A program made the position numbers and the translations under genes. Below, in pieces: positions 7,323-14,721 of a stretch of 23,739 nucleotides of DNA. The notes under the pieces are model-generated. The model worked only from the letters and a program-made list of their open reading frames with translations, searched no databases and was not told the DNA's origin. The number at the start of each line of letters is the position of its first letter. Positions within the stretch are counted from its first letter, which is position 1. Source of the DNA: Spyradocola merdavium (GTDB lineage: Bacteria; Bacillota; Clostridia; Christensenellales; UBA1750); assembly GCA_018711265.1 (NCBI GenBank), contig DVIM01000098.1, positions 1 through 23,739 of the forward strand, in the 5' to 3' direction.

Positions 7323-9200
7323 ATGAAGCGAGCGATGGAGGGGCTGCAGCGGCTCCTGGACCTGGGCGGGACGAAGAAGGACATCGTCCTGCTGGCGCTC
7401 TCGGGGATCGGCCTGGCGCTGAGCCTGCTGGGCCTGCCCCTGCCGTTTGACCCGGCGTGGGCGGCGATCGTGCTGTGCGGCGTGCCGATCGTGCTGGAGG
7501 CCGTCGTCGGCCTGGTCACGGCCTTTGACATCAAGGCGGACGTGCTGGTGTCCCTGGCGCTGATCGCCTCGGTCTGCATCGGGGAGGACTTCGCCGCGGG
7601 CGAGGTGGCCTTCATCATGCAGCTCGGCGGCCTGCTGGAGGACCTGACGGTCGCGCGGGCCCGCGCGGGGATCGAGCGGCTGGTCAAGCTCACCCCGCGC
7701 ACGGCGCGCATCGTGCGCGAGGGGGGCGAGGAGGTCGTCCCCGCCGAGCGCGTCCAGGCCGGGGACGTGCTCCGCGTGCTCCCGGGCGAGACCGTGCCCG
7801 TGGACGGCGCGATCCTGACCGGCCAGACCAGCGTGGACCAGAGCGTGATGACCGGCGAATCCCTGCCCGTGGACAAGGGGCCCGGCGACGAGGTCTTGAG
7901 CGGCACGGTCAACCGCTTCGGCGCCTTCACCATGCGCGCCTCCCAGGTCGGGGAGGACAGCTCCCTGCAGCGCATGATCCGCCTGGTCCAGTCCGCGGAC
8001 GCGGGCAAGGCCAAGATCGTGGGCCTTGCGGACAGGTGGGCGACCTGGATCGTCGTGGCGGCGCTGGCCGCGGCGGGGCTGACCTGGGTCTTTACGCGCG
8101 AGATCCTGCGGTCGGTGACGATCCTCGTCGTCTTCTGCCCGTGCGCGCTGGTGCTGGCCACGCCCACCGCCATCATGGCGGCCATCGGCAACGCGACGCG
8201 CCACGGCTTCCTCGTGCGCGAGGGCGACGCGCTGGAGCGCCTGGCAACTGTGCAGCGCGTCGCCTTTGACAAGACCGGCACGCTCACCCACGGCACGCCG
8301 GAGCTGACCGCGGTCCTGCCCGTCCCCGGCGGGATGGCGGAGGCGGAGCTGCTGCGCCTGGCCGCCGGGGTGGAGGCCCTCTCCGAGCACCCGCTGGGCA
8401 AGGCCGTGGTGCGCGGGGCCGGGCGGCGCGGCCTTGCGCCGGCCGCGGCGGAGGACTTCGCCATGGAGCCGGGCCGCGGCGTCCTGGCGCGCGTCGAGGG
8501 CCGGGAGATCCTGGCCGGGAACCCCGCCCTGCTCGCCGCGCGCGGCGTCGAAATCCCCGCGGCCCTGGAGGCGGCCGCCGCCGCCCAGCGGGAGACGGGC
8601 GCGACGCTGATCTACGTCGCGGCCGACGGCGCCGCGGCGGGCCTGCTCGCCCTGGCCGACGCCCTCCGGCCGGACAGCGCGCAGATGGTCCGCGCCGTCC
8701 GCGCCCAGGGCGTGGAGCCCGTGCTCCTGACCGGCGACAACGAGGCCGCGGCCCGCGCCATCGCCGCGCAGGTCGGCATCTCGCTCCTGCGCTTCCAGTG
8801 CCTGCCGGAGGAGAAGCTCCGCTTCATCGGCCAGAGCCAGGGGGAGGGCAAGCCCATCTGCATGATCGGCGACGGCGTCAACGACGCGCCGGCGCTGAAG
8901 CTGGCGGACGTGGGCCTGGCGATGGGCGGCATCGGCAGCGACATCGCCGTGGACGCCGCGGACATCGCCCTGGTCAACGACGACATCCGGGAGCTGCCGC
9001 ACCTGCTGGCCCTCTCCCGGCGGATGATGCGCACCATCCGCATCAACCTCGTCCTCTCCATGGCGCTGAACTTCGCGGCCATCGCCCTGGCCATCACGGG
9101 CGTGCTGAACCCGGTCGTCGGCGCGCTGGTGCACAACGCGGGGTCGGTGCTGGTCATCGTGCACTCCGCGCTCCTGCTGCGGTGGCGCAGGCCCGCGTGA
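7323..9200 (+). CDS. P1B-type heavy-metal-translocating ATPase
   Basis: Pumps a transition-metal ion across the cytoplasmic membrane using ATP. The 625-residue product has all core P-type motifs: TGES at about 177-180 (actuator), CPC at 272-274 in a membrane helix (metal path), DKTGTLT with phosphorylated Asp316, the HP dipeptide at 356-357, and GDGVNDAP from 516 (hinge). Hydrophobic segments occur before the actuator domain, before CPC, and twice at the C-terminus. There is no N-terminal GMTCxxC metal-binding domain, so it is short for the class. The last helices carry N-x7-N and HNAGSV, not the DxG of ZntA/CadA zinc pumps nor the MSxSS of CopA, so the metal is uncertain. A CsoR-type operator suggests copper or nickel. 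The ATG at 7323 has AAGGGGAG eight bases upstream; an earlier TTG at 7269 lies in the promoter. Confidence 0.93.
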   Translation: MKRAMEGLQRLLDLGGTKKDIVLLALSGIGLALSLLGLPLPFDPAWAAIVLCGVPIVLEAVVGLVTAFDIKADVLVSLALIASVCIGEDFAAGEVAFIMQLGGLLEDLTVARARAGIERLVKLTPRTARIVREGGEEVVPAERVQAGDVLRVLPGETVPVDGAILTGQTSVDQSVMTGESLPVDKGPGDEVLSGTVNRFGAFTMRASQVGEDSSLQRMIRLVQSADAGKAKIVGLADRWATWIVVAALAAAGLTWVFTREILRSVTILVVFCPCALVLATPTAIMAAIGNATRHGFLVREGDALERLATVQRVAFDKTGTLTHGTPELTAVLPVPGGMAEAELLRLAAGVEALSEHPLGKAVVRGAGRRGLAPAAAEDFAMEPGRGVLARVEGREILAGNPALLAARGVEIPAALEAAAAAQRETGATLIYVAADGAAAGLLALADALRPDSAQMVRAVRAQGVEPVLLTGDNEAAARAIAAQVGISLLRFQCLPEEKLRFIGQSQGEGKPICMIGDGVNDAPALKLADVGLAMGGIGSDIAVDAADIALVNDDIRELPHLLALSRRMMRTIRINLVLSMALNFAAIALAITGVLNPVVGALVHNAGSVLVIVHSALLLRWRRPA

Positions 9201-9213
9201 CGAAAACCCGGTG

Positions 9214-9242
9214 TTGCGTTCGCGGCGGAAATGGTGTATACT
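9214..9242 (+). promoter_or_regulatory. Promoter of the leader RNA and ABC importer operon
   Basis: TTGCGT (9214-9219), a 17-base spacer and TATACT (9237-9242). Transcription would start near 9249, leaving a leader of about 190 bases before the first gene. Confidence 0.8.
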
Positions 9243-9248
9243 GCTCAA

Positions 9249-9397
9249 GGCGGCACGAAGCCGTCCGCGCCGGCGCAAGAAGCGCCGGGAACCGCATCCG
9301 ACGCGGAAGGCACACCGTCCAATAGAGTTCCAGACGCACCGTATGCTCAGGAAGGCATGCGCATCCCCCGAAGGGGAGACGTAGGCCTTCTTTTTTT
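9249..9397 (+). ncRNA. Structured leader RNA, candidate riboswitch or attenuator of unrecognised class
   Basis: The leader starts at the predicted transcription start and ends in a terminator. It can form hairpins 9249-9265 (loop ACGAA), 9270-9288 (7 bp, loop AAGAA) and 9292-9306 (4 bp), plus a longer-range pairing GGAAC 9288-9292 with GUUCC 9327-9331. A 7-bp hairpin 9340-9346/9355-9361 (loop UCAGGAAG) shares 9355-9361 with the 5' arm of the terminator, so the two are mutually exclusive, as expected for an antiterminator/terminator switch. The 8-mer GGAAGGCA occurs twice (9305-9312 and 9350-9357). It controls a probable metal or peptide importer. I do not see the B12 box of cobalamin riboswitches or a match I trust to the NiCo class. 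Confidence 0.6.
9351..9397 (+). terminator. Intrinsic terminator within the leader of the ABC operon
   Basis: GAAGGC (9351-9356) pairs with GCCTTC (9385-9390). The inner pairs are 9358-9361 with 9380-9383, capped by a CCCC/GGGG stem with a CGAA loop, and seven T follow at 9391-9397. It sits upstream of the first gene in its own operon, so it must be conditional. Confidence 0.85.
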
Positions 9398-9442
9398 GCG
9401 TTTTCGCGCAAAACCACCCTGCAAGGAGAAGGAGAGAACCCC

Positions 9443-11053
9443 ATGCACGCAAAAAACGCCCTTGTCTTGCTCCTGACGCTCGTCCTGCTGACAGCCGCCA
9501 CGGCCTGCAGCGCCCCGGAGAGCCCGGCCGCCTCGCCCGCGGGCGCGCGGGACAGCGTCGTCATCGCCATCGGCTCCGAACCCGAGACGCTCGACCCCAC
9601 CCAGGGCTGGGGCCACGGCAATTCGCCCATCGTGCAGAGCACGCTCGTGCGCTACACCGCGGACCTCGACTTTGAAAACGACCTGGCCACGGACTACGCC
9701 CTCTCCGAGGACGGCCTGACCTGGACCTTCACCCTGCGCGACGACGCCTACTTCACCGACGGGGAGAAGGTCACCGCCCAGGACGTCGCCTTTACGCTGG
9801 AGACGGCCAAGGCCGCCCAGGGATCCGTGGACCTGAGCTACATGGTCTCCGCCGAGGCCGTGGACGAGACCACCGTGGTCGTCACCCTCTCGCAGCCGAC
9901 CTCCATCTTCCTCAACACCCTGGCCTCCGTCGGCATCGTGCCGGAGCACGCCTACGGCGAGGACTACGGCCGCAGCCCCATTGGCTCCGGCCCGTATGCG
10001 TTCGTCGAGTGGCGGCCCCAGGAGCAGATCGTCTTTGTGGCCAACGAGGACTACTACGGCGGCGCGCCGGCCATTGAGAACGTGACCATCGTCTTCATGA
10101 GCGAGGACGCCGCCCTGGCCGCGGTCCAAGCCGGGCAGGTGGACGTGGCCTACACCAGCGCCACGCTCGCCCAGGAGGTGCCCGGCTACCGCATCGAGGC
10201 CATCCGCTCGGCGGACAACCGCGGCTTCACCCTGCCCATGGAGCCCAACACCGGCAAGACCGCCGCGAGCGGCGCGCCCATCGGCAACGACGTGACCTGC
10301 AGCCTCGAGGTGCGCCAGGCCATCGCCTACGCGATCGACCGCCAGGCCATCGCCGACGCGGTCCTGCACGGCTACGGCCGGCCCGCCTATTCCGAAAACG
10401 ACGGCATGCCCTGGAACAACCCCGAGGTCGCCATCGAGACGGACGTCGAGTACGCCAAGCAGCTCCTCGCCGGCGCGGGCTGGGCGGACGGGGACGGCGA
10501 CGGCATCCTGGAGCGGGACGGCGTGCGCGCCTCCTTCTCCTGCCTGTACCCGGCGGACGACTCCGTGCGCCAGGCCGTGGCCATGGCCGCGGCCGAGCAG
10601 GTGCGCAAGATCGGCATCGAGATCGTCGTCGAGGGCACCAGCTGGGACGAGATCGCCCGGCGCATGTTCTCCGAGGCGGTGATGATGGGCTGGGGCTCCT
10701 CCAGCCCGAACGAGACGTATTACCTTTACCGCTCCGCGGGCGCGTACCTGGACGACTACTACAACCCGGAGGGCTACGCGAGCGAGAGATCGGACGCCTA
10801 CCTCGACGCGGCCATGGAGGCCCTGACGGTCGAGGAGGCCAACCGGAACTGGCAGCTCGCCCAGTGGGACGGCACGACCGGCACCGCCATGCGGGGCGCC
10901 TGCCCCTGGGTGTGGATCGTGAACCTGGACCACGTCACCTACGTGCGCGAGGGCCTCTCCATCGGGGAGCAGCCGATCCACGGCCATGGCCACGGCCTGC
11001 CGCTGGTGCAGAACCTGGAGGACTGGGCCTGGGAAGAGACCCAGGACGCCTAA
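9443..11053 (+). CDS. ABC importer solute-binding lipoprotein, nickel/peptide family (SBP_bac_5)
   Basis: Extracellular lipoprotein that captures substrate for the permeases encoded next to it. The 536-residue product begins with a lysine, a hydrophobic segment (about 5-20) and a lipobox-like TAC at Cys22, fitting lipoprotein processing. The mature part has the family-5 layout (ETLDPT near the start, LTWTFTLRDDAYFTDG, GSGPYAF, VRQAIAYAIDR). Near the C-terminus, His513, His515 and His517 form HGHGHG, a plausible metal ligand set. The early GWGHGNSP segment and the partner ATPases resemble uncharacterised clostridial transporters often annotated for nickel. An AAGGAGAAGGAG binding site precedes the ATG. 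Substrate assignment to nickel or cobalt is inference; an oligopeptide or a metal-chelator complex is possible. Confidence 0.88.
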   Translation: MHAKNALVLLLTLVLLTAATACSAPESPAASPAGARDSVVIAIGSEPETLDPTQGWGHGNSPIVQSTLVRYTADLDFENDLATDYALSEDGLTWTFTLRDDAYFTDGEKVTAQDVAFTLETAKAAQGSVDLSYMVSAEAVDETTVVVTLSQPTSIFLNTLASVGIVPEHAYGEDYGRSPIGSGPYAFVEWRPQEQIVFVANEDYYGGAPAIENVTIVFMSEDAALAAVQAGQVDVAYTSATLAQEVPGYRIEAIRSADNRGFTLPMEPNTGKTAASGAPIGNDVTCSLEVRQAIAYAIDRQAIADAVLHGYGRPAYSENDGMPWNNPEVAIETDVEYAKQLLAGAGWADGDGDGILERDGVRASFSCLYPADDSVRQAVAMAAAEQVRKIGIEIVVEGTSWDEIARRMFSEAVMMGWGSSSPNETYYLYRSAGAYLDDYYNPEGYASERSDAYLDAAMEALTVEEANRNWQLAQWDGTTGTAMRGACPWVWIVNLDHVTYVREGLSIGEQPIHGHGHGLPLVQNLEDWAWEETQDA

Positions 11054-11071
11054 AGAAACGGAGGATAGAGC

Positions 11072-12067
11072 ATGAAGGGAACCGTCGGCCGCCTTGCGCG
11101 CCTCCTCGCGGGGAACCTTGTCAAGATCCTCTCGCTCCTGCTGGCGGTGAGCCTGATCGCCTTTGTCCTGGTCACGGCCTCGCCCGTGGACCCGGTGCAG
11201 CAGTACATCCTGGGCCTGGGCACGGCCGTCTCCCCGGAGCAGCGGGCGCAGATCGAGGCCTATTGGGGCGTGGACCAGCCGCCCGTGCAGCGCTACCTCT
11301 CCTGGCTCTCCTCCGTGCTGCACGGGGACCTGGGCGTCTCCTCGCTCTACCGGCGGCCGGTGGCGGAGATCCTTGCCGAGCGGTTTGGGAATTCTCTGGC
11401 GCTGATGGTGAGCGCGTGGGTGCTCTCCGGGCTGCTGGGCTTTGGGGTGGGCTGCGCGATGGGCCTGTTCCGCGACCGCTGGCCGGACCGCCTCCTCAAG
11501 AAGGTCTGCTATGTGCTCAGCTCCGTGCCGACGTTCTGGCTGGGGCTGCTGCTGCTGCTGATCTTTTCGGTGTGGCTGAAGTGGTTCCCGACCGGGTTCT
11601 CCAGCCCCATCGGCCTTACGCAAGCGGAGGTCACGCTCGGCCAGCGGATCTACCACCTGATCCTGCCCGCGGTGACGCTGAGCTTCCTCTCCTTCTCCAA
11701 CATCGCGCTGCACACGCGGCAGAAGGTCATCGACGTGGAGAACAGCGAGTACGCGCTCTTTGCGCGCGCCCGCGGCGAGGGGGCCTTAACGCGCCTTTTC
11801 CGCCACGACCTGCGCAACGTCCTGCTGCCCGCGCTGACGCTGCAGTTTTCCTCCTTTGCGGAGCTGTTCGGCGGCTCGGTGCTGGCGGAGAACGTGTTCA
11901 GCTACCCGGGCCTTGGCAGCGCGGCGGCCGCGGCGGGCCTTGGCGGGGACGTGCCGCTGCTGCTGGGGATCACGCTGTTCTCCGCGCTGTTCGTCTGCGC
12001 GGGGAACCTGATCGCCAACCTGCTCTACGGCGTGGTGGACCCGCGCATCCGGGAGGTGGAGGCATGA
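11072..12067 (+). CDS. ABC importer permease 1 (DppB/NikB family)
   Basis: First inner-membrane channel subunit of the importer. The 331-residue product has an N-terminal helix at about 13-35, a periplasmic segment with the YWGVDQP and GDLGVSSLY motifs typical of DppB/NikB proteins, then about five further helices. The EAA-type cytoplasmic loop that contacts the ATPases is seen as YALFARARGEG. GGAGG lies about ten bases before the ATG, 18 bases after the binding-protein gene. Its stop codon overlaps the start of permease 2 (ATGA). Length and topology are normal for the family. Confidence 0.93.
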   Translation: MKGTVGRLARLLAGNLVKILSLLLAVSLIAFVLVTASPVDPVQQYILGLGTAVSPEQRAQIEAYWGVDQPPVQRYLSWLSSVLHGDLGVSSLYRRPVAEILAERFGNSLALMVSAWVLSGLLGFGVGCAMGLFRDRWPDRLLKKVCYVLSSVPTFWLGLLLLLIFSVWLKWFPTGFSSPIGLTQAEVTLGQRIYHLILPAVTLSFLSFSNIALHTRQKVIDVENSEYALFARARGEGALTRLFRHDLRNVLLPALTLQFSSFAELFGGSVLAENVFSYPGLGSAAAAAGLGGDVPLLLGITLFSALFVCAGNLIANLLYGVVDPRIREVEA

Positions 12068-12891
12068 GGGCGCCTGCAAACCGCCGCGCGCGCGTCCTGG
12101 CGCTGGCGATCCTGCTGGCCGCGGTGCTCGCGGGCGTGTACGCGCTCGGCCTCCTCATCCCGGAGGAGGCCATCGCCGGCAGCTATCTGCAGGCCGGCCA
12201 GGCGCCCTCGCCCGCGCACCCCTTCGGCACGGACGCGCTGGGGCGGGACCTGCTGCTGCGCACGCTCAAGGGCCTTTCCACGAGCATGACGGTGGGCATT
12301 GCGGCCTCGCTCATCAGCGCGGGCATCGCGGTGCTGGTGGGCATCGCCTCGGCGATCGGCTCCCGGCGCGTGGACGCGGGGATCAACTGGGGGATCGACC
12401 TTGTGATGGGCGTGCCGCACACGATCCTGGTGATGCTGATCTCCTTCGCCCTGGGCCGGGGGCTCAAGGGGCTGCTGGTGGGCATCGCGGCGACGCACTG
12501 GTGCAGCCTGGCGCGCCTCATCCGCGCCGAGGTGCTGCAGCTGCGCGGCCAGCCCTACGTCGCCGTGTCGCGAAAGCTCGGCAAGTCCAGCGCGTGGATT
12601 CTCGTCCACCACCTGCTGCCGCACCTTATGCCGCAGTTCCTCGTGGGGCTGATCCTGCTCTTCCCCCACGCGATCCTGCACGAGGCGTCGGTCTCCTTTC
12701 TGGGGTTCGGCCTGCCGCCGGAGCAGCCGGCCATCGGCATCATCCTCTCGGAGAGCATGCGCTACCTCTCCGCGGGGCAGTGGTGGAGCGCGGTGCTCCC
12801 GGGGGCGGCGCTGGTGCTGCTGGTGCTGCTCGTGGACCGGCTGGGCGAACAGGTGCGCCGGGTGCTGGACCCCTGGAGCGCACAGGAATAA
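12064..12891 (+). CDS. ABC importer permease 2 (DppC/NikC family)
   Basis: Second channel subunit, partner of permease 1. From the ATG at 12064, which overlaps the previous stop, it is 275 residues, normal for DppC/NikC. It starts with a transmembrane helix (about 9-31), then the family motif HPFGTDALGRDLL, followed by five helices. The EAA-type loop is YVAVSRKLGKS. Near the C-terminus SVSFLGFGLPPEQPAIG matches the conserved DppC segment. The frame is open far upstream of 12064, but that part overlaps permease 1 and is shadow. It is 18 bases ahead of the first ATPase gene. Confidence 0.93.
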   Translation: MRAPANRRARVLALAILLAAVLAGVYALGLLIPEEAIAGSYLQAGQAPSPAHPFGTDALGRDLLLRTLKGLSTSMTVGIAASLISAGIAVLVGIASAIGSRRVDAGINWGIDLVMGVPHTILVMLISFALGRGLKGLLVGIAATHWCSLARLIRAEVLQLRGQPYVAVSRKLGKSSAWILVHHLLPHLMPQFLVGLILLFPHAILHEASVSFLGFGLPPEQPAIGIILSESMRYLSAGQWWSAVLPGAALVLLVLLVDRLGEQVRRVLDPWSAQE

Positions 12892-12909
12892 GGGAAGGAG
12901 GAATCCCAC

Positions 12910-13833
12910 TTGCAACCCATCTTGGAAATTCAGGACCTGCGCGTCTCCTTCCGCATGTACGACCGGGGCCTTGCGCAGCGGGACCTTGCGGTCCTCTCGG
13001 ACCTGACGCTCTCCGTCCGGCCCGGGGAGGTCGTGGCGGTCGCCGGGTCCTCCGGCTCGGGCAAGAGCCTGCTCGCCTCGGCGATCCTGGGTCTGCTCCC
13101 GGCAAACGCCACACGCACCGGCGAAATGCGCTACAAGGGCGAGCCGCTCACCCCGGACCGGCAAAAGCGCCTGCGCGGCAGCGAGATCGCCCTCGTGCCG
13201 CAGTCCGTGCAGTACCTGGACCCCCTGATGAAGGTCGGCCCCCAGGCGGACGGCCACCGCTCGCCCCGGCCGGTGGAAAAGCGCCGGCGCCTCTTTTCGC
13301 GCCTGGGCCTGCCCGAGGGCACGGAGAAGCTCTATCCCTTCCAGCTCTCCGGCGGCATGGCGCGCCGCGTGCTGGTGGCCACCGCGCTGCTTGCGGACGC
13401 GCAGCTCCTCATCGCGGACGAGCCCACGCCCGGCATGAGCCTGGACCAGGCGCTGGAGGCCCTGCGCCTCTTCCGCGGGATGGCGGACGAGGGCCGCGCC
13501 GTCGTGCTCATCACGCACGACGTGGACCTGGCCGTCGCCTTTGCGGACCGCGTGGCCGTCTTCTACGCCGGAACCACGGTGGAGATCGCGCCGGCCGCGG
13601 ACTTCCGCGCAGGCGCGGAGGCGCTGCGCCACCCGTACTCCCAGGCGCTGTGGCGCGCGCTCCCGCAGAACGGCTTTGTGCCCATCCCCGGCTTTCAGCC
13701 CTATGCCGGGAACCTGCCCAAGGGCTGCGTGTTCGCGCCGCGCTGCCCGCGCCGCACGGCCGCCTGCGAGGCGGGCGTGCCGCCCATGCGCCCGGTCCGC
13801 GGCGGGGAAGTGAGGTGTCTGTATGGCGCTTGA
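12910..13833 (+). CDS. ABC importer ATPase 1 (DppD/NikD family)
   Basis: Cytoplasmic ATPase that powers the importer. The 307-residue product has Walker A GSSGSGKS at 46-53, a Q-loop in VPQSVQYLDP, signature LSGGMARR at 146-153, Walker B ending in Asp170-Glu171, and switch His203 in ITHDVD. The signature is followed by ARR where most relatives have RQR. The C-terminal region carries the oligopeptide-transporter Cys motif (KGCVFAPRCP, then further Cys), which in relatives binds an iron-sulfur cluster. The start is the TTG at 12910, with AAGGAGGA seven bases upstream; no ATG with a site is available. It overlaps the next gene by 11 bases. Confidence 0.92.
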   Translation: MQPILEIQDLRVSFRMYDRGLAQRDLAVLSDLTLSVRPGEVVAVAGSSGSGKSLLASAILGLLPANATRTGEMRYKGEPLTPDRQKRLRGSEIALVPQSVQYLDPLMKVGPQADGHRSPRPVEKRRRLFSRLGLPEGTEKLYPFQLSGGMARRVLVATALLADAQLLIADEPTPGMSLDQALEALRLFRGMADEGRAVVLITHDVDLAVAFADRVAVFYAGTTVEIAPAADFRAGAEALRHPYSQALWRALPQNGFVPIPGFQPYAGNLPKGCVFAPRCPRRTAACEAGVPPMRPVRGGEVRCLYGA

Positions 13834-14419
13834 GGCAAAGAACGTCTCCTTCCGCTACGGCCGGCGGGGTCCCTTCGTGCTGGAGGACGTGAGCCTGCGC
13901 GTGGAGCGGGGCGAGCGCGTTGCGCTCTTTGCGCCCTCCGGCCGGGGAAAGACCACGCTCGCCCTGCTCCTGGCCGGCTATGCGCGCCCGCAGTCCGGGC
14001 AGATCCTGCTGGAGGGAAAGCCCCTGCCGGAAACAGGCGTCTGCCCGGTGCAGCTCATCTGGCAGCACCCGGAAAAGGCCATCAACCCGCGCTGGCGCCT
14101 GCGCCGCGTGCTGGAGGAGAGCGGCGCCATCCGCGAGGAGGACCTCATGGCTCTGGGCATCGAGCGCGCCTGGCTGGACCGCTTCCCGCGGGAGCTCTCC
14201 GGCGGGGAGCTGCAGCGCTTCTGCGTGGCCCGCGCCCTGTGCAGCGGCGCGCCCTACCTCATCCTGGACGAGATCAGCACCATGCTCGACGGCATCACCC
14301 AGGCGCAGATCTGGAACGCGCTGCTGGAGGCGGCCAAGGCGCGGTCCCTGGGGCTCCTCGCCGTGACGCACAACCCCGCCCTTGCCCAGCGGATCGCGAC
14401 GCGCACGGTCGAGCTCTGA
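13823..14419 (+). CDS. ABC importer ATPase 2, short form (DppF/NikE family)
   Basis: Second nucleotide-binding subunit, expected to dimerise with ATPase 1. It has Walker A APSGRGKT at 37-44, signature LSGGELQR at 125-132, Walker B Asp149-Glu150 in LILDEIST, and switch His183 in VTHNP. At 198 residues it is much shorter than usual (about 250-330) and lacks the C-terminal Cys-containing oligopeptide domain. The D-loop reads ISTMLDG instead of PTSALD, a variant I associate with putative nickel transporters of clostridia and methanogens. The ATG at 13823 lies within the end of the previous gene with a GAGG site nearby. A strong terminator follows, ending the operon. Confidence 0.92.
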   Translation: MALEAKNVSFRYGRRGPFVLEDVSLRVERGERVALFAPSGRGKTTLALLLAGYARPQSGQILLEGKPLPETGVCPVQLIWQHPEKAINPRWRLRRVLEESGAIREEDLMALGIERAWLDRFPRELSGGELQRFCVARALCSGAPYLILDEISTMLDGITQAQIWNALLEAAKARSLGLLAVTHNPALAQRIATRTVEL

Positions 14420-14432
14420 CCCCGCGCGTTTT

Positions 14433-14463
14433 GCGCGCCGAAGAAATTCGGCGCGCTTTTTTT
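14433..14463 (+). terminator. Rho-independent terminator of the ABC importer operon
   Basis: A perfect 10-bp stem (14433-14442 with 14447-14456) with a GAAA tetraloop and seven T at 14457-14463, fourteen bases after the last stop. Confidence 0.96.
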
Positions 14464-14465
14464 AC

Positions 14466-14494
14466 GCATGAAACGCGCACGCCCGGGGAGAATA
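14466..14494 (+). promoter_or_regulatory. Weak candidate sigma-F/G-type promoter before the spoVA genes
   Basis: GCATG (14466-14470) fits the sporulation -35 pattern GnATR. Seventeen bases later GAGAATA (14488-14494) fits only partly the -10 pattern CATnnTA. It is the best candidate in the short gap after the terminator, and forespore control is expected for spoVA operons. Confidence 0.25.
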
Positions 14495-14517
14495 AGCGGC
14501 AAAAGGAGGCGGAGCGC

Positions 14518-14721
14518 GTGCGAAAGCGGCGGGGATGGATCTACATGCTCCTGGCGATCTGCGCCGCAGCGCTGACGGCGGCGGTCTGGTGGCGCTTTGC
14601 GCGGTGGGGCCTTGCGCGGCCCGCGATGCGCGACGCCGTGTTTCTGCGGCGGATCGAGAGCATTTTGAGAAAGGGTGAGGATTTTGCATCGGGAAAAGAC
14701 GCCGGAAGCGAGGGAATATGA
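14518..14721 (+). CDS. Small membrane protein ahead of spoVAC, unknown function
   Basis: A 67-residue ORF starting at GTG 14518, with AAGGAGG (14503-14509) eight bases upstream, one of the best binding sites in the window. The product has a basic N-terminus (RKRRGW), one transmembrane helix at about residues 8-28, and a charged tail. Third codon positions are mostly G or C up to about 14660, like real genes here, then become mixed where it overlaps spoVAC by roughly 40 bases. It is first in the sporulation cluster and would be co-transcribed with spoVAC. No family is recognised. Confidence 0.55.
   Translation: MRKRRGWIYMLLAICAAALTAAVWWRFARWGLARPAMRDAVFLRRIESILRKGEDFASGKDAGSEGI

Noticed and set aside
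9350..9360. SRP RNA-like GGAAGG loop
   Set aside because: The asymmetric bulge and flanking bases of the SRP domain IV motif are not present; only a short purine string matches.
9249..9397. Cobalamin riboswitch in front of the ABC operon
   Set aside because: There are vague similarities (GAAGCC, GGAAGG, TCAGGA), but the B12 box and the upstream conserved core are missing, and the leader is too short for the full aptamer from the predicted start.
7197..9452. Very long open frame on the minus strand opposite the metal ATPase
   Set aside because: It mirrors the codon phase of a clear ATPase gene; high third-position G+C removes stop codons on the other strand. The translation is low-complexity and rich in Arg, Gly, Ala and His, with no domain.
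9494..9560. Short Ala/Pro/Ser repeats at the start of the binding protein as a sequence repeat element
   Set aside because: This is the flexible linker after the lipoprotein cysteine and is normal for secreted lipoproteins.
9347..11713. 788-residue minus-strand frame opposite the binding protein and permease
   Set aside because: It spans two real genes, a terminator and an intergenic leader, and shows no recognisable motif; it is a shadow frame.
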